From contig CAJNYU010003505.1 in the NCBI GenBank assembly GCA_905331475.1, positions 149,442-213,441 on the forward strand: DNA of 64,000 nt, given 5' to 3'. The notes beneath the pieces are model-generated. The model was not told where the DNA came from, did not search any database, and worked only from the letters and a program-made list of their open reading frames with translations. A program made the translations under genes and the position numbers. Each line of letters opens with the position of its first letter. Positions within the stretch are counted from its first letter, which is position 1. Source of the stretch: Rotaria socialis. Lineage: Eukaryota; Rotifera; Eurotatoria; Philodinida; Philodinidae. This document shows, in pieces, positions 12,187 to 26,154 of this stretch.

Positions 12187-15100
12187 AGTGCTATGTCATA
12201 CATAATATGAAAAATTTAATGGACAAAAATTTAAAAACATTGTTGTTAAATTGATGCAAAGATTTATTGTGCCATGCCAATTCAATTAGGGAATATGAAA
12301 TTCAAGTTTTGTCTGCAGTTTCTTTGCTGCGGATTTGTCTTATAAGATAGAATATTTGTTCAAAAAGATTTTTAGAAGATCATTTATTCTCCTCTTTCAT
12401 AATAAAGCTTGAAATATTAAATTAGTAAAACAACACCAAGAAAAACGAATTATGCGCTTTCTGTATCTCTATATCCTTATTTTGTAGTGGGTTGGTGTTT
12501 CAACTATGGTTAGATTCTTGAAAAAAATCGTGTATTTCATGCTGCAATAAAAATTAATACTCGTTGTTGAGTGGGTCACTAAATAATATTGTCGAGATAC
12601 AAAATTGAAGCTCTCTTGATCTTGAGAGCTAGTTAAATAGAAAGAGATTATTGTTATTGATGATATAAAATGCAATGGAATATGCAGTCAAATCTCTGTC
12701 AAATGAGTCCAGTTAGAATTTACTTAAATTATTCACTTTTGACACAGGCATTCTCGCATAGAAAATGTCATATTTTGAAACTGAAGAATATTCTTTTGTT
12801 TTTAGACCAAACAATGCAAAGTAGTTTGAGAATTGATCAGATAGAGAGAGAGAGAGAGAAAAGGATATACACATTTTTCTCGTTTGTAAAAGGTTTGAGT
12901 AATCGCAGGGAATTGCGTATATATGTGCCCCACTATAGGATATCTATTTACATCGAAAACTCGATTGGTGACATTGAAATGTTTTCTGTTATTACAGGTT
13001 TATATCCATAAATTTTTTATTGTACCCAGACTAATCCAAAACTAAAAGGACATTAATGATTAAGTTTTGTATAGAAAGTTTGAGGACATTTTCTCTATGT
13101 ATGTGTTGATAGGGATAATATACCATCATTCTTCAACTAGTACTCTGTTAATAAAATTTTTGACAACTGTTTTTATTTGTTTCTGGTATTTCGTGAGATT
13201 GGAACTGCTCCTGTCAAAACAAAATAAGTGGGAAGTTGATGTTGATATTGTATTAAATAGAAGTAATATAAAGAACTGCCCTTTTTATTATAACAAAATC
13301 CAGTTAACAATACATGAAAATGATCTCGTAGAAGACTTTATTCTACTCTTTTGAAATATGTACATGAGTCCTATGTTTTGATTGCGTCATTAAGAAACCA
13401 TATAGACATTCTATTTGACACTCATATACTAGTAAAATCTCTAAGAAGTACTATGTAAAAATAGAATGGCTGCGTTGAGTATTTACACAGAAAACAATAT
13501 TGCCGTAGTTCTTGTTGAAAGTTGTTTGAAAAAACAATGACATATGACTTGACATGTCCATCTATTGTCGTTGTTACGATAAGAAGTGCAAATCTTTGAC
13601 TTGTTTCTGTCAAAAAAAAAACATACCGAAAAATATCTAATCGCTGGTTTTTACGCCGGATGGCAGATATAAATATTATATCGTCATATATCATCAGAAA
13701 TAGCTCGTTTCATATGCACATTTGTAGAATATTAGTATAAAAAAGTTGACATGGTAGATAAATACATAATAAATTATTTCTCCGATCTGTGCATATCGAG
13801 AGAAAATATTCTCGAGTTTGCTATACAATATTTTAGTCTTGTGTTGGCATTACTTTTGGTTTGCTACAAATATTTTCATGCGACTACTCGCGACTCAATC
13901 ATCAGCATAAATCAGACCTTCTAATTAATTCTAGAATTATCATGCACATGTGTTGTCTTGTCACAAACGACAAAATATGTCAATTTCCAAGTGCTCAGTA
14001 CTACGAGATGAATTCTATTTCATTCTGTCCAGAACCGGATTAAATAAAATAAAAGTAAGTAGTTAAAGACTTAATTTGATTTTCTTTATAGAAATAAAAT
14101 TATCAATCTAAATTGACAACGAGCTGCTAAATATAAATGAAAGTAATATGTTTGGAAAGATAAGCATGGTGAGACTCGGTATATTATTATTATTTCAAAT
14201 ATTTGGCAAACAGATAGTTCTACCACCTACATTAAAAATTTTGTCATTTAGCTTTTAGAAAATGTAGGACAATTTATAGAGAAAGAATAGTATAAGACCA
14301 CCTGCGATTTCATTAGAGGTCGAGGTTATAGCTGGGAGTAGAAAAATGAATACTTGATTTAAATAGATTTTCAATGTCCTAAATCAGTATTTTTGTGAGT
14401 TTCTCTCCTTGAATAATGCATATTGGTATGTGGCGCCCTCTTTTATACCTGCTATTCGAGCATTTTTTTGTTTAAAAAAGTATACCACATAATGCAATAC
14501 AAAAACAAAGATTGGAACATATTATTTCAATAAAGAATATTGTTTGGTTTCAATGAGAGAACAGATGACACCTTTAGTAGAGTAATCCTAATCATTGGTC
14601 TAGTATAACTCTGATAAACAATTGTTTATATTTATTGCCATGTAGTCAACGCTTGTATTCCTAGTCCTAGTTTGTCGCATACAACGACCTCTAATAATTT
14701 CCGAAAGACGATTGCAACAGATGCTAAGAAACCTTCAATTCTATTGTTTATTAAACAAGTGATGCGAAAAAAGTCATGGTTATACATATATTTATTCTAG
14801 TGGAGAACATTTTATAGATTAGCATCTTAAAAGAAAAAAAATATTATTCTATTCATAAGTATTTATTTATTTTTCTATAAATATTAACTAAATAATATCG
14901 CGCACTTAATTTAAATATTTAAAGTCAAGACTAAGTTAGATCGACATAGTTTTATATTTTTAGAAGTCTCGATATCTTATTAAATGTCTCCACATCGTTT
15001 ATCAATCTTTTTCATAGAAAAAATAATCATGGAGAATTTATTTTTCGATGTTTATGAAAGTATCCAGTGGATATTAGGGAGAAAATCGATAATCATTAAG

Positions 15101-16538
15101 TTTTAGGATAAAAATTTCAATGAGACAAATCAATCTCAATCAAATTTTATTTTCATTACGAATTAATAATAATATAGGTCCATTTTTTTCTCATCTAAAA
15201 AAATGACTTGCTTTAAGTTTAACGTAATCATTGACAGAAATAAGCAGAATAGCTGAATATATACTGCTGTAGTAGATATTATGAGTAATAATCTAAAATG
15301 AGAGCGAATAGTGCAGTTTAGCGTATTTTTCATGTTCTGATTTACAGCTTAGTAAATTTCATGCCGAATAGATCAAACTTGAATGCGCCTTTTTCGTCGT
15401 TCGAAGCCCTAATCTATGGTAATCCAAAGACGAAACCTACTAGATTCTAAAAGAATCACACTCAATTCTCTTGCGTAGGAGAGTTAATACTTATTATACT
15501 TCGATATGATTTGTTTTCGTTCTAGTACTTAACTAAACATAAAATATTCAATAAAAATATTAGTTCTGAAAAGTAAAACAAAATATCGTTTCTCTTTCTA
15601 AATTTGTAAATTATAAAAAATTGAATCATAGTTGATGTCTACGACCTAGATTTTACATTGTATTACCTCCCCTGTGTTAGTCCGATGTTAAGATGATTAA
15701 TGCAATTTCTAATAAATCGTCAAGAAGATAATAAGTAATAGCTATAAACTGAATGTTGAACAACGATATCATTTATTTGAACAATAATAATCTGCTGAAT
15801 ATTTTAACCAATACCACATTGTGATCTAAAACTATGCTCAGTGAAAATTTGCTATTCCCTAGAGTATAGGACTCATGGGAAATGAAATTTATATGCACGT
15901 AGTTAAAAGCGCTACTCTGAACTTCTCGGTAGCTGAGTAAAAATGTTTTTTTCGTGCAATTTATCATTCTCTATCACAAAGGGATTTCAAGGGATTTGTT
16001 GATGATTGTTTGATGAAATAGAAAGTAAGGTGTAAAATCTTTTTGCACAAACCACTCCTTTCACTAATCATCTACAACATTGAATATGTATCTTGTTTTG
16101 CTTTAGATAAAAGTCCAGTCCGGTGTTGGCATTTAAATTAACATCATACCAAAGTGATGAATCATTCACATAAACTCAGCAAGCAAAATAGGTAAATGAA
16201 TCATTTTTCTCGTTACTCATTTTGCAATGCGAACAAAACACATCTTCATGACAATCAATGCTTCTTATTTTTGTTGCATGAAAAAAAGGAATTAGTCATA
16301 GAATTCGATAAAATGATTGTATGGAGAGGGGGCCAGCGAAGAGCTAAATTATGTATCATCGTGCGTCTTTTTTTTCGTTCTATTACTATTATTTATTAAC
16401 AAAGAAGGAAGAAGATAAAGCCGCATACGCGCACATATTGTGGATGTTAACCGATACACATTTTTAGACATAGATAATTGGTATAGTCCATATTATTCGG
16501 TTGTGTATCGTCCATCTGGCCTTTCTTTTCCTTTTCTT

Positions 16539-16560
16539 ATATATATATATATATATATAC
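16539..16560. repeat. (TA)n microsatellite
   Basis: About 11 TA units, directly readable. Confidence 0.9.
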
Positions 16561-17518
16561 ATGTACAGAAGAGAAGAATCTATCATCGATCATACAGTGC
16601 ATCTTCGTATTTTTTCACTACGATAGCTTCTTTTTTTCTTTCTTCGATTCATTGCTTTAATGTTCCGGGCATTTTTTGTCATGTCACTTCCTTTAACATA
16701 AGACTATTAGACAAAATAGAAGAAAAAAAAGAGCATACTCCATTTGTCACTTCAATACTCGAGGCCTAGTAAATCATACTTATTCATTGATATTAACCCC
16801 GATGCATCGTTTTTTTCTGTTCTATTTAAAAAGAAATAGAGAAAGAGAATATCCCGTTATCGGACGCAATCATCTGTACTCATCCTTTCTAATAAGATTT
16901 TTGAAAAGTATATAGAGAAATTGAAGCACATATGCTTACTAAAATACAATAAAGCTTAACATTTTGAGAGAAAAAACTGCGAGACAAATGCGACTTCAGT
17001 ATGAAAAATAAGCTACACATTTTGTGATGTTTGGCATTGCTAAAAAAATAGCTATTTTCTTCTTATCTTTTTCTATTCTGATGTCCTTGAGATGAAACTA
17101 AAAGGGAGCAGATCAAAGTCTTCTACCTACGTAGATCTCAGATAAACATGAAAGCACCAAAGAAACAAATATTGAACTTTTCAATTAGAAGAATGAACGA
17201 GTAGACGAGTTGATGTATAACGACAATTCTTTTTAATGGTTGCTCATATTAGTTGAGTGTATGAGTCAATAAACGCATGTGTTTATTTACAGTTTGAGTT
17301 GTTGTCAGGTAAGACGCCCTAAAAATATGAAGAATGAAAGAGAAAAAACGCTAGCAACCTTGATAGTAGTCATTTGCTTATAAATTTTGTATTTAAACAT
17401 CTTGTTTTTGTTACATTAAGAAACTTGCATAGATAAAATTGATTGCCTGACTACATAATATTATTTTTTCAGCTTTTCATTGCAGACAAATACAATCGAA
17501 CATAGATAAAAATTAACA

Positions 17519-19032
17519 ATGTTATCGTCGCAACTTCGTCATATACTTCATGTATGCTGTTTTCTAACATTTATTTTTATATTCGAAATACTGGCCGGTG
17601 GCATTGTTATTTTTCCACCGAATCAAATAACTTCCAATATTCTCCTTGATAATCCGATTGATCACTATGGTTTTTTCTTAACGATAATTATTTATTTTAT
17701 ACGTTTATTATCACTATTACCATTACCATTGGCTATATGCCATGCATGTGGCTTAATTCTCTATAATGTTTTTCCGGATCGACCAACATTACTGAATTCA
17801 CCATGGCTTGGTCCGAAAATTCTCATACGTGTTGTGACACGCGGTGATTATGCGGACTTAGTACGAACAAATATAAGAAGAAATATAGATACATGTGCCA
17901 AAGTTGGTTTCAATAATTTTCAAATTGAAATCGTTACTGATAAACCCATTAGTCTAACTGGTCTGCCGTTAAGTATGGTTCGTGAAGTTGTTGTACCAAA
18001 TGATTATCGAACGAAGACAGGTGCTTTATATAAATCACGCGCTTTACAATATGCATTAGAACCCGATGTTAATCAATTGTCACCGGATGCTTTTATTGTA
18101 CATTTAGATGAAGAAACTCTATTGACAGAAAATTCTGTACGTGGAATATTGAATTTTGTCAATTCCAATGAATATGATATTGGACAAGGACTGATAACAT
18201 ATGCAAATGAAACCATTGTTAATTATATAACAACATTGGCTGATAGTATGCGTGTCGGTGTTGATTTAGGATGTTTAAGATTTTGTTTAAAAAAAATTAA
18301 TCGGCCACCATTCTTATTCAAGGGATCATTTGTCGTATGTCGAGCTCAATGTGAAATGGAAGTTACATTTGATAATGGACGTGCAGGTTCAATAGCTGAA
18401 GATACCTATTTTGCTATGTTAGCTATGTCGAAAAATAAAAAGTTTGGATGGATTGAAGGTTTGTTTGAAGCAAAAATACTTATAATAAACAAAGAAAAAT
18501 GACTGATCAATTTTTTCTATTTAGGTGAAATGTGGGAAAAAAGTCCATTTACATTATCGGATTTTATTAAACAACGTAAACGATGGTTACAAGGAATTCT
18601 ACTTGTTGTTCATGATTCACGTTTGCCCATTCGAGTTCGCATTGGATTAGGTAAACATTTTATTTTTGACTAAATATAATTTTTTATATGAAATTTTTAG
18701 GAATCGCCTTGTATTCCTGGGTTACATTACCATTGACTTCCTTAAATGTTATACTTACTCCACTTTGTCCCATACCATTACATTGGACATTAAACTTTTT
18801 AATTGGCTATGTTGGAGCTGTTAATATCTATTTATATATAATCGGCGCAGTCCGTTCATTCTCATTAGTACGTTTAGGCTATTCACAATTTGCACTGCGA
18901 ATATTTGGTACATTAGCCACAATTCCATTCGTTATTGTATGCGAAATAACTGCAGTTCTTTGGGGTTTATTTAGCGACAAAAGCAAATTTTATATTGTTG
19001 ATAAACAATTAGGGCCAATGGTTAATGTTTAA
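17519..19032 (+). CDS. egh: Egghead-type beta-1,4-mannosyltransferase
   Basis: Three exons: 17519-18458, 18525-18650, 18701-19032; 465 aa, near the 457 aa of fly Egghead. It is a GT2-fold, membrane-bound enzyme that adds mannose to glucosylceramide in invertebrate glycosphingolipid synthesis in the ER/Golgi. Two N-terminal membrane segments (about 9-32 and 51-83) precede the catalytic domain: HLDEETLLTENSVRGI (acidic LDEE at 196-199, the donor/metal site), an AEDTYFAM segment with the second acidic site at 294-295, and GEMWEKSPFTL leading to QRKRWLQG (330-337, the QxxRW motif). C-terminal membrane segments follow in exon 3. Both introns are short; reading through intron 1 would truncate the protein just before the QxxRW motif. 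The ATG is the first in the exon and lies about 30 bp after two acceptor-like AGs. Confidence 0.92.
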
Positions 19033-19650
19033 TTCTTCATGAACAAAAAGAAGAAATTCGACCCTTGACTATGATTTCTTTTTCCTTTTTTTTTTTTTTT
19101 GAAAACAATTTTCTTGTGTTTTTATTCAATCACCGAATGAGATGTCTTTATTGTAGTGTGTTATTGATTTAGAACCTCAACCTTTTGTCTGTCAGATGAT
19201 TCTTGTTGTTGCTTTATCAAATAGAATTATATATATATATATATATTATGGAAAAGAAAATTATTTTGTTTTCATAAACGATACAACAATTTCATCTATA
19301 TAATATATTTAGTTTTCAGATTTTTTTTTGTGTTGCCTGTTGTTCGATAAAAGAAAGTCTACTTGCTCGAGCAGTTTGGTATTTCAATTAATCGAATCGA
19401 ACAATATATAGTTAATTAGCTCCAACGGTAATGGATATAATTATGCATTTGCTTTTCTTCTGGTTTTTCATTATGTTTATTTATTCGAGCAAAAAATAAG
19501 AACATAGATAATTAATGATGTGTTTTTTCCTTTAGATTTTCTTTTTCTATTGGCATTATTGTTCTGGCCTCGACTGGAGCTGCATATATAAATAAAGACG
19601 ATCAATCATCATCGTCTGCTGTTGGTGGTACTAAATCACACACTAGTTCA
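19033..19650. other. egh-CK2 beta intergenic region
   Basis: Contains the egh 3' region and an (AT)n tract at about 19228-19247. A pyrimidine-rich acceptor (TTTTCCTTTAG, ending at 19535) lies 115 bp before the CK2 beta ATG, so the upstream border of the CK2 beta transcript is probably made by splicing. Confidence 0.5.
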
Positions 19651-21436
19651 ATGAGTTCATCAGAAGAAGGTATTGTAAATGGTTTTTTTTTTTGATTTCA
19701 TTGAATCGATTTTTTTTCTATGACACAGTTTCGTGGATTTCATGGTTCTGTGGTCTTCGTGGTAATGAATTCTTTTGTGAAGTTGACGAAGATTATATAC
19801 AAGATAAATTTAATTTAGTAAGTTATTTAGCAAAAACTTGAAATAGGATTTCAAGCTCGATGATTATTGTAGACGGGTCTTAATGAACAAGTGCCTCATT
19901 ATCGTCAAGCACTCGATATGATCCTTGATCTTGAGCCTGATGATGATCTTGATAATCAAGACAATCCAAATCAATCTGATTTGATTGAACAAGCTGCTGA
20001 AATGCTCTATGGTAGATTTAATGATCTTTGTAAAGCATGAATTAATTGATTGGTTTTGGATTTAGGCCTTATTCACGCTCGTTATATTTTGACTAATAAT
20101 GGTATAGCTCAAATGCTTGAAAAATTTCAAAATGGTGATTTTGGTCTTTGTCCTCGTATTTATTGTGACAACCAACCTATGTTACCGGTAAGAATAGAAA
20201 ACAGATTGTCACAAAACTAATTTTTAATGCAATGCGAAGCACGACATTCCTGTAGTCCGTCACGAGTTTTCTTTTGCCTTTGCTTTCTCGACGTACGCAT
20301 CTTTTTCATCATTTTGTGACCCGATGATCTCGAGTGCCGAAACTCATTGAAACGGGAGATGAAAGTATTGAGATCGAACTTTTGACATCTGTTTTCTAAT
20401 CTTCAATCTGAAGTTCTGTTCACTCACAAATGTGGTTCCAAAATGACGAAAATGAAAGAAATTTGTTGCGAGATAATTAAAATGATGTCATCAACATATG
20501 TTAGCCACTATAGCCTATTCATTTCCAGCTGCTCTAAGATAATGAATCATGAAGATAATTAATCGATCAATCAAAATCGACCCTTAAGAATGTATCGCTA
20601 AGTAAGAATAGAGTTTTCTCAGTGATGAATTTCATCATGTCGACATAAAAAGTATTCAAGATTTCTCTGAATTGAAGATTTTTCGTGAAGATCCGATTCG
20701 ATCTTCGCATCGCATTCGTAGTCGAGTGAAACTCGAATACCATCTAGTTTCTAAAGTTGCCATGATTTCTCATTTTTTGTACATCAATTAATTACTAAAA
20801 AAATTAAAATAAATGCTGTCCAAAAGCCATTTCCAAACCTGAACATCATCTAATATTGATTCTAAAACTGTAAGAATTTGTTTTTTGGAAATTGTTCAAC
20901 TATGCTTTGAAATCATCGAGCTATTTAGTAAATCTATGTTATGAATCGAATATCATACTGTTGATAAATTTTCCTCCTATTTTGAATTCACGGAAAATTT
21001 TACGAGCTGATTAATTCGAATAACCCCATGAGCATGCTCAATGTGGGGTCGTTCTGCTCGAGCAACGTGCTTTTATTTTCTAATTTATATTTTCTCATAG
21101 ATTGGTTTATCGGAAGTTCCTGGTGAAGCAATGGTTAAACTTTATTGTCCCAAATGCATGGATGTTTATACACCAAAAAGTTCTCGACATCATCATACAG
21201 ATGGCGCATATTTTAGTACTGGTTTTCCTCATATGCTATTTATGGTTCACCCAGAATATAGACCAAAACGTCCAACAAATCAATTTGTAGCTCGACTCTA
21301 TGGCTTTAAAATTCATTCTCTAGCTTATCAATTGCAATATCAAGCAGCTGCTAATTTCAAACAATCAAATTCAACTTCAGTTATTCCAAGTAGCGCTGGT
21401 GGTACAACAACAACTCGGCCACTTATTAAAGACTAG
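19651..21436 (+). CDS. CSNK2B: Casein kinase II regulatory subunit beta
   Basis: Five exons: 19651-19669, 19729-19817, 19873-20011, 20066-20187, 21101-21436; 234 aa (vertebrate form about 215). It begins MSSSEE, the N-terminal autophosphorylation site, followed by [20 protein letters not shown]. An acidic loop (about 54-66, [13 protein letters not shown]) and the zinc-binding cysteines C111, C116, C139 and C142 keep the family spacing C-x4-C-x22-C-x2-C. This zinc region makes the beta dimer that holds two catalytic alpha subunits. Residues after about 205 form a Gln/Ser/Thr-rich tail longer than usual. The first coding exon is only 19 nt. Intron 4 (913 bp) is exceptional among 53-60 bp introns. 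AATAAA at 21520-21525 is the likely poly(A) signal. Confidence 0.96.
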
Positions 21437-21519
21437 AAAAAATATGAGCAAGATTATTTCTTTATATCTGTTATTGTTGCTTATTACCTGTATATGCCTT
21501 TCTTTGAAAACATCATCTA

Positions 21520-21525
21520 AATAAA
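21520..21525 (+). terminator. CK2 beta poly(A) signal
   Basis: AATAAA lies 84 bp after the CK2 beta stop and about 160 bp before the GTF2H1 ATG. It is the only canonical hexamer in this short intergenic gap. Confidence 0.55.
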
Positions 21526-21667
21526 TATCCTATAGATTCATGGAATTTGAAGATACTTTTGTATTTTGTAAATGATAAATCAAATGAGATAATTATATCT
21601 GAAACGGATTAAATGGCAATACTTGACTAATTTAATCATCATTTAATTGCGTTTAACAAAGGCTATT

Positions 21668-21684
21668 TATTTGAATATTTTCAG
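21668..21684 (+). promoter_or_regulatory. Splice acceptor directly before the GTF2H1 start codon
   Basis: TTATTTGAATATTTTCAG runs straight into ATG at 21685. A T-rich tract plus CAG with no coding sequence upstream means either a 5' untranslated exon or trans-splicing of a spliced leader. Confidence 0.6.
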
Positions 21685-24600
21685 ATGCCCAATGGAGAAG
21701 ATGTTCGACTTAAAGTCGATCATGTTAAGAGCAAAAAAGTTGAAGGAACCTTATATATGATGAGTGAACGTATGGCTTGGATGCCCAAACATAAAGATGT
21801 ATTTACATTATCTTTTGATTATTGTGATATTAAATGTAAGTTGTTATTTTTATTGTTGTTGATGAAAATAGAGAATTATTCAATAGTGGATATATATATA
21901 TATGTATTTCGTCAGAGAGGAATACGAGCACCAGTGAAAGTGAGTAAAAATAAAATTTGTTTCGAAATAAACGCAATCGAGTATCTACACTTTGTATCCA
22001 TCCATCATTGTAGTGATTTAGAGTATGTATCAAAATGACCGAAATACAAAATGTCGAAAAAATTTATTCTATTATTTTTAAACTGCTAAGATAAAGATTT
22101 TTTATTGTCTAATAAAATTTTAAGTACACCAAAAAATGAAATGAATGAAGAATAATTAGTTATGAAATTAATAAAAAGAAAATATTTCTCTCTTTCGCTT
22201 GACTATGGCGAGTGAGAAGCCATCAAACAATTGATGAACATCGATTTCAAAAAAAACTTTTTGTACAAGCGTATTGTATCCATTTCTTTCGCAAATCTAA
22301 TATTTGTTTAATTCTGTTTCTTTTTTTACTCGATATACACAATCGTTTAAGACTAGCAGAGGATTGCCTTTATTAATGATGGTAAGAGACACGCTGGTTG
22401 TATTAGATGCCATCAAAAATGATACTAAATTTACAACAAGTGATATATAATGAAAAAAAGAAAACAAGAAATAGCATATCTTGATTAGATTTAGTTATAT
22501 ATATTTTTTCTTTTGCGCTCAGTTCTTCAACTAAACTCTACGATGGTACTACTTACGAAAAGCGACAGCCAGTGAAAATAGAAAACGAAGGAATAAAATA
22601 TCACTTGTTGAATTTTAAAAAATTGATGAAAATATACACGCTTCGCTATTTTCATATGATCGACATTGTATTTTTCGCTATTATGACTTCTCAATCTTTT
22701 TGCCTTTTCGTACCGAAAATACTATTTTATTGAATCTTCAAAGATCATCGCATATCATCTGATGAAAAATCAAAAATACGTTTACAAATTGTTTGCTACA
22801 ATGAAATGATGACAACATTCCATTTTTGTAATTCAACTGGACTTGATGCACAAAAGAAAGATCGTGATAGTGTGTCCGATTTACTTAAAATACTGCTACC
22901 AGAATTTAAAACAATGATGGATCAAGCACTCGAAGTCAAAACTAAGTAAGATTTTTTTCTTACTTTCAGTGATCTTTGTAATGTTTTCATAAAGTATATA
23001 TTATCAGTATTATACGTAGTACTAAGTTGGCCAATAGAACAGAAAAACGACTGTTACAACCTTTTAGTAGCTGATCTGTTATCTAAAGAGTAAAGTCGAG
23101 AAAAATAGTACTTAGCATGCTAAGATGTATTTTATTGATGACATTAACGAAGTAATTCATAAGGAGTTTAGGTCAATTGTTTTCAAACTATGGTCCTTTC
23201 CAAACAGCTTAGAAGGGCATTTAGGTTTTTTTCTGCGGATAAAATTTTGTTCAGTGTAAATAGAATTGTGAGACGCAAATATATTACTGCGTTCGACTTG
23301 AGTTTTATTTATGTGACATACACCGACAACAACTCAGTGCTTCTAGGAAATGTCATTTATATCGAGTTGGTTTTTCTAAATTCGTGCACAGCTCAAAAAA
23401 AATATTTGGGCAAGAAATTTATTCTTTCTCAGGCTAACGTCCAATACTGATGAGAAAGATAACATTGTCTTAGATATGTTTGACTATCTATGATATATTT
23501 TATCTACACAAAGAAATGATAAACAATTAAAGCCGGTTAAAAACTCGAGAAAATTTTTCTAGACTAAGATTTCTTTTTTATAGGATTTTAAATGAAAATA
23601 AAACCGTTTATCAATTATACAAAGATTTGGTTATTAGTGGTTTGGTGTCAGCTGATGATTTTTGGAGTAAATATGTTGATGTATGAATTGAAAGAAAAAC
23701 AAAAAGGTTGCATCTTTAAGACTGACTTTATTTTGCAAATTTTAGTTTGATAAATTAACCGCAAGTACCAAAAAGCAGAACACCGGAGTATCCGGTGCAT
23801 TTTTGGTATGTAGTCACATTTGAATTGTCTAATTTAACTTTTGAATTTAGACAAATATCCGTCCTGAATCCGGTGATAATGGTGGTATAATTTACAAGCT
23901 GAATGCAGACACCATTATGTCTATTTTTCGTACATATCCGGCGAGTATGCTAGTCAATTTTAATCGCTAATCGCTATAAGAATTAGTTTGAATAGTTCGA
24001 GAAAAATATGAGCAAAATGTACACACTGGTGGTATGAACGAAGCCGACTTTTGGCGAACATTTTTTCAGTCACATTATTTTACAATGGATCGCATGCATT
24101 CATCGCATCATCGTGATCTTTTTGCCGATTGTGTTAAACAAGATGATGAAAGTATGAAAAATCATTTTGCTTTGTTTTTTTTGAAATTCGAAAATTTTAT
24201 TTTGTTTTCATAGAAATGCACAATGAAGCAGAACGAGCTAGTCGAACAGCAATGGCTGTGATTGCACCAGAAACAAATGATACTAGTGAAGTAAGAATGT
24301 TCCTTGTTACGTCGAATAGTTTACTTTAATTATTCAAAATAGATTGGTTATGGTGTTAATGAAAGTGCATCGAACACTACAGGAAAAAATGATTTAAATA
24401 AAAATCTTATTAAAAGATTTAATTTTCATTCAACTATGATTCTTAAAAGTACGCTTGGTGCCGACACAAATTATGAAACATCCTCAGCTAGTCGAATAGA
24501 GCCTGATGATGACGAGGATATTTCGAAAAAGGTATGTTAATTGATCCTTTTGTTTTTAATTGTGTATATGTGTAAGAGAGAAAGAAAATTCTCAGTCGTT

Positions 24601-26154
24601 AATATATATTGTCTATGATTCTTTCGGATATTTTATCTTAATTATTTGTTAGGATTCTATTAATAGATTATTCTATGAAACTCTTTATATATTTTATTCA
24701 GAATAAACATAGAGGAATATTAATTATATCAAATTCCGAGTGGTCGTATTTATGTAAAACGAAAGATATCAGTGTCCGCTGTCTATTTCATGATTTTAAA
24801 TGCTACGCAACGGCACACATAATCAATCGATGTCTTTCATAATGATAGAGCTAGTTGTAGTTCTTGAGTAAAGACTGATAGATCTGGTCTATTTCTTGTA
24901 TTCTATTGCTAGAGCTCCTGAGATAAGATTAACTAACTACCATAACATATATATATATATATATATATATGTACTATAACTATAACGTAATCAGTATTTT
25001 ATAGGATGAGTGGGCTCTAAGATTAATCTTCAGATGATTGAATGATGAATTCTGGATAAGATTATTTAAAAAATAAAAATTAATCTTCAACAGTTCTAGA
25101 TAAATTTTATGGTTTGATTGCTGTTTCTTAGACTTAATCTGCGAGAAAAGCGATAATCGAAGGATTTAAAATCACTAGTTGTTCCTTGCAAGTTTCGCTT
25201 ATGATAGGCTCAATCGTATACAATAGCTTTAGTAGATTTTCGTAGAACTTCAGCTCTAATAAATTATTTTATGTGAATAGCGACAGCAGTTTCGCATAAA
25301 TCAGAACTAATTTCATTTTTTTTTGATTTAGTTTAAATCCGGTGACAATTTAGAAGACTTACGAACTGAACAACAAGAAGAAACGCAAACATTGAAATTA
25401 GTGAATCCCGATAGATATCTACGTGCACCAACCATAGATCGGTCACAAAAAACATCTGTACAGCAGATACCAACAAATTTCAACAATCTTAAACAAGAAA
25501 TGGCTAACTGGCATGTCAATACAGAATTAGTAATAAGTGACTTCAATTTTTAATCAAAAACTGATCGATCTCTTTTTCTTGACTAGACCTTAAATTCAGG
25601 TTTAGCACATAAAATTGTAAAAGATTTAACACCCGGTGGTGCTCTTATGCACGGGACAACAGCACAAACATTATCGCGTAATTAAAATTGTTGTTTAATC
25701 AATTCAATCATTTTGAGATTTTTCTTCCTAGAAATTGTCCCTCAAAATATTCAAGAAGAAATGCAAACTATCTATGTATCGTTAAGTGAACTTCTTCGCC
25801 ATTTTTGGTCATCGTTTCCACCGAGTTCACCTCTAATTGAAGAAAAGGTTGGTTGCACACTCAATTGACTTTTAAAAAAATGATTGACCATGTTTATTTT
25901 TGTCTTGAAATTAGATTCATCGTGTGCATGAAACAATTGAACGTTTTCGGGAAACACAAGTTAATGCGTTTAAAGAAAAAGTATCAACTGATCTATTAAC
26001 AGATTTTCATGTAAATATTTTTATGTGACGAAATAGAATAGAAAAGACCTCTATTTTACTTTAGTTGGCGGGTCATATGGAAGATCTTATCGAAACAGCT
26101 AATGTAAAATATAATCAATGGGTTAAAACATTATCATCAACTGGAAGAACTTGA
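21685..26154 (+). CDS. GTF2H1: TFIIH core subunit p62
   Basis: Thirteen exons: 21685-21835, 22744-22945, 23584-23680, 23746-23805, 23851-23944, 23996-24151, 24214-24290, 24343-24531, 25332-25529, 25587-25677, 25732-25847, 25915-26010, 26065-26154; all phases fit, giving 538 aa (human 548). The N-terminal PH-like domain (about 1-105) shows KKVEGTLYMMSERMAWMP. Two BSD domains follow, marked by SGLVSADDFWSKYVD (about 135-150) and GGMNEADFWRTFFQSHYF (about 215-232). Later come LIKRFNFHST and a C-terminal helical part with LTPGGALMHGTTAQTLS and SELLRHFWSSFPP. p62 (Tfb1) anchors XPB/XPD-containing TFIIH for transcription start and nucleotide excision repair. Three introns (908, 638 and 800 bp) are long; the rest are 45-70 bp. 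Confidence 0.95.
24948..24971. repeat. (TA)n microsatellite in GTF2H1 intron 8
   Basis: About 11 AT units in the 800-bp intron between exons 8 and 9. Confidence 0.9.

Larger units (their letters stand above)
11757..17518. other. Long non-coding stretch with one promoter-like site
   Basis: Nearly 6 kb without a supported gene. Open stretches at 12670-13011, 13067-13354 and 16440-16769 show no domain and biased low-complexity composition. A (GA)n tract lies near 12842-12860 and an (AT)n tract at 16539-16560. A TATA box followed by a perfect splice donor (12112-12186) is listed separately. Acceptor-like TTTTTTCAG and CATTGCAG sites at about 17466-17487 precede the egghead ATG. Confidence 0.45.

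Noticed and set aside
16440-16769. 109-codon plus-strand frame
   Set aside because: Contains the (TA)n microsatellite and low-complexity hydrophobic codons; composition is that of non-coding DNA.
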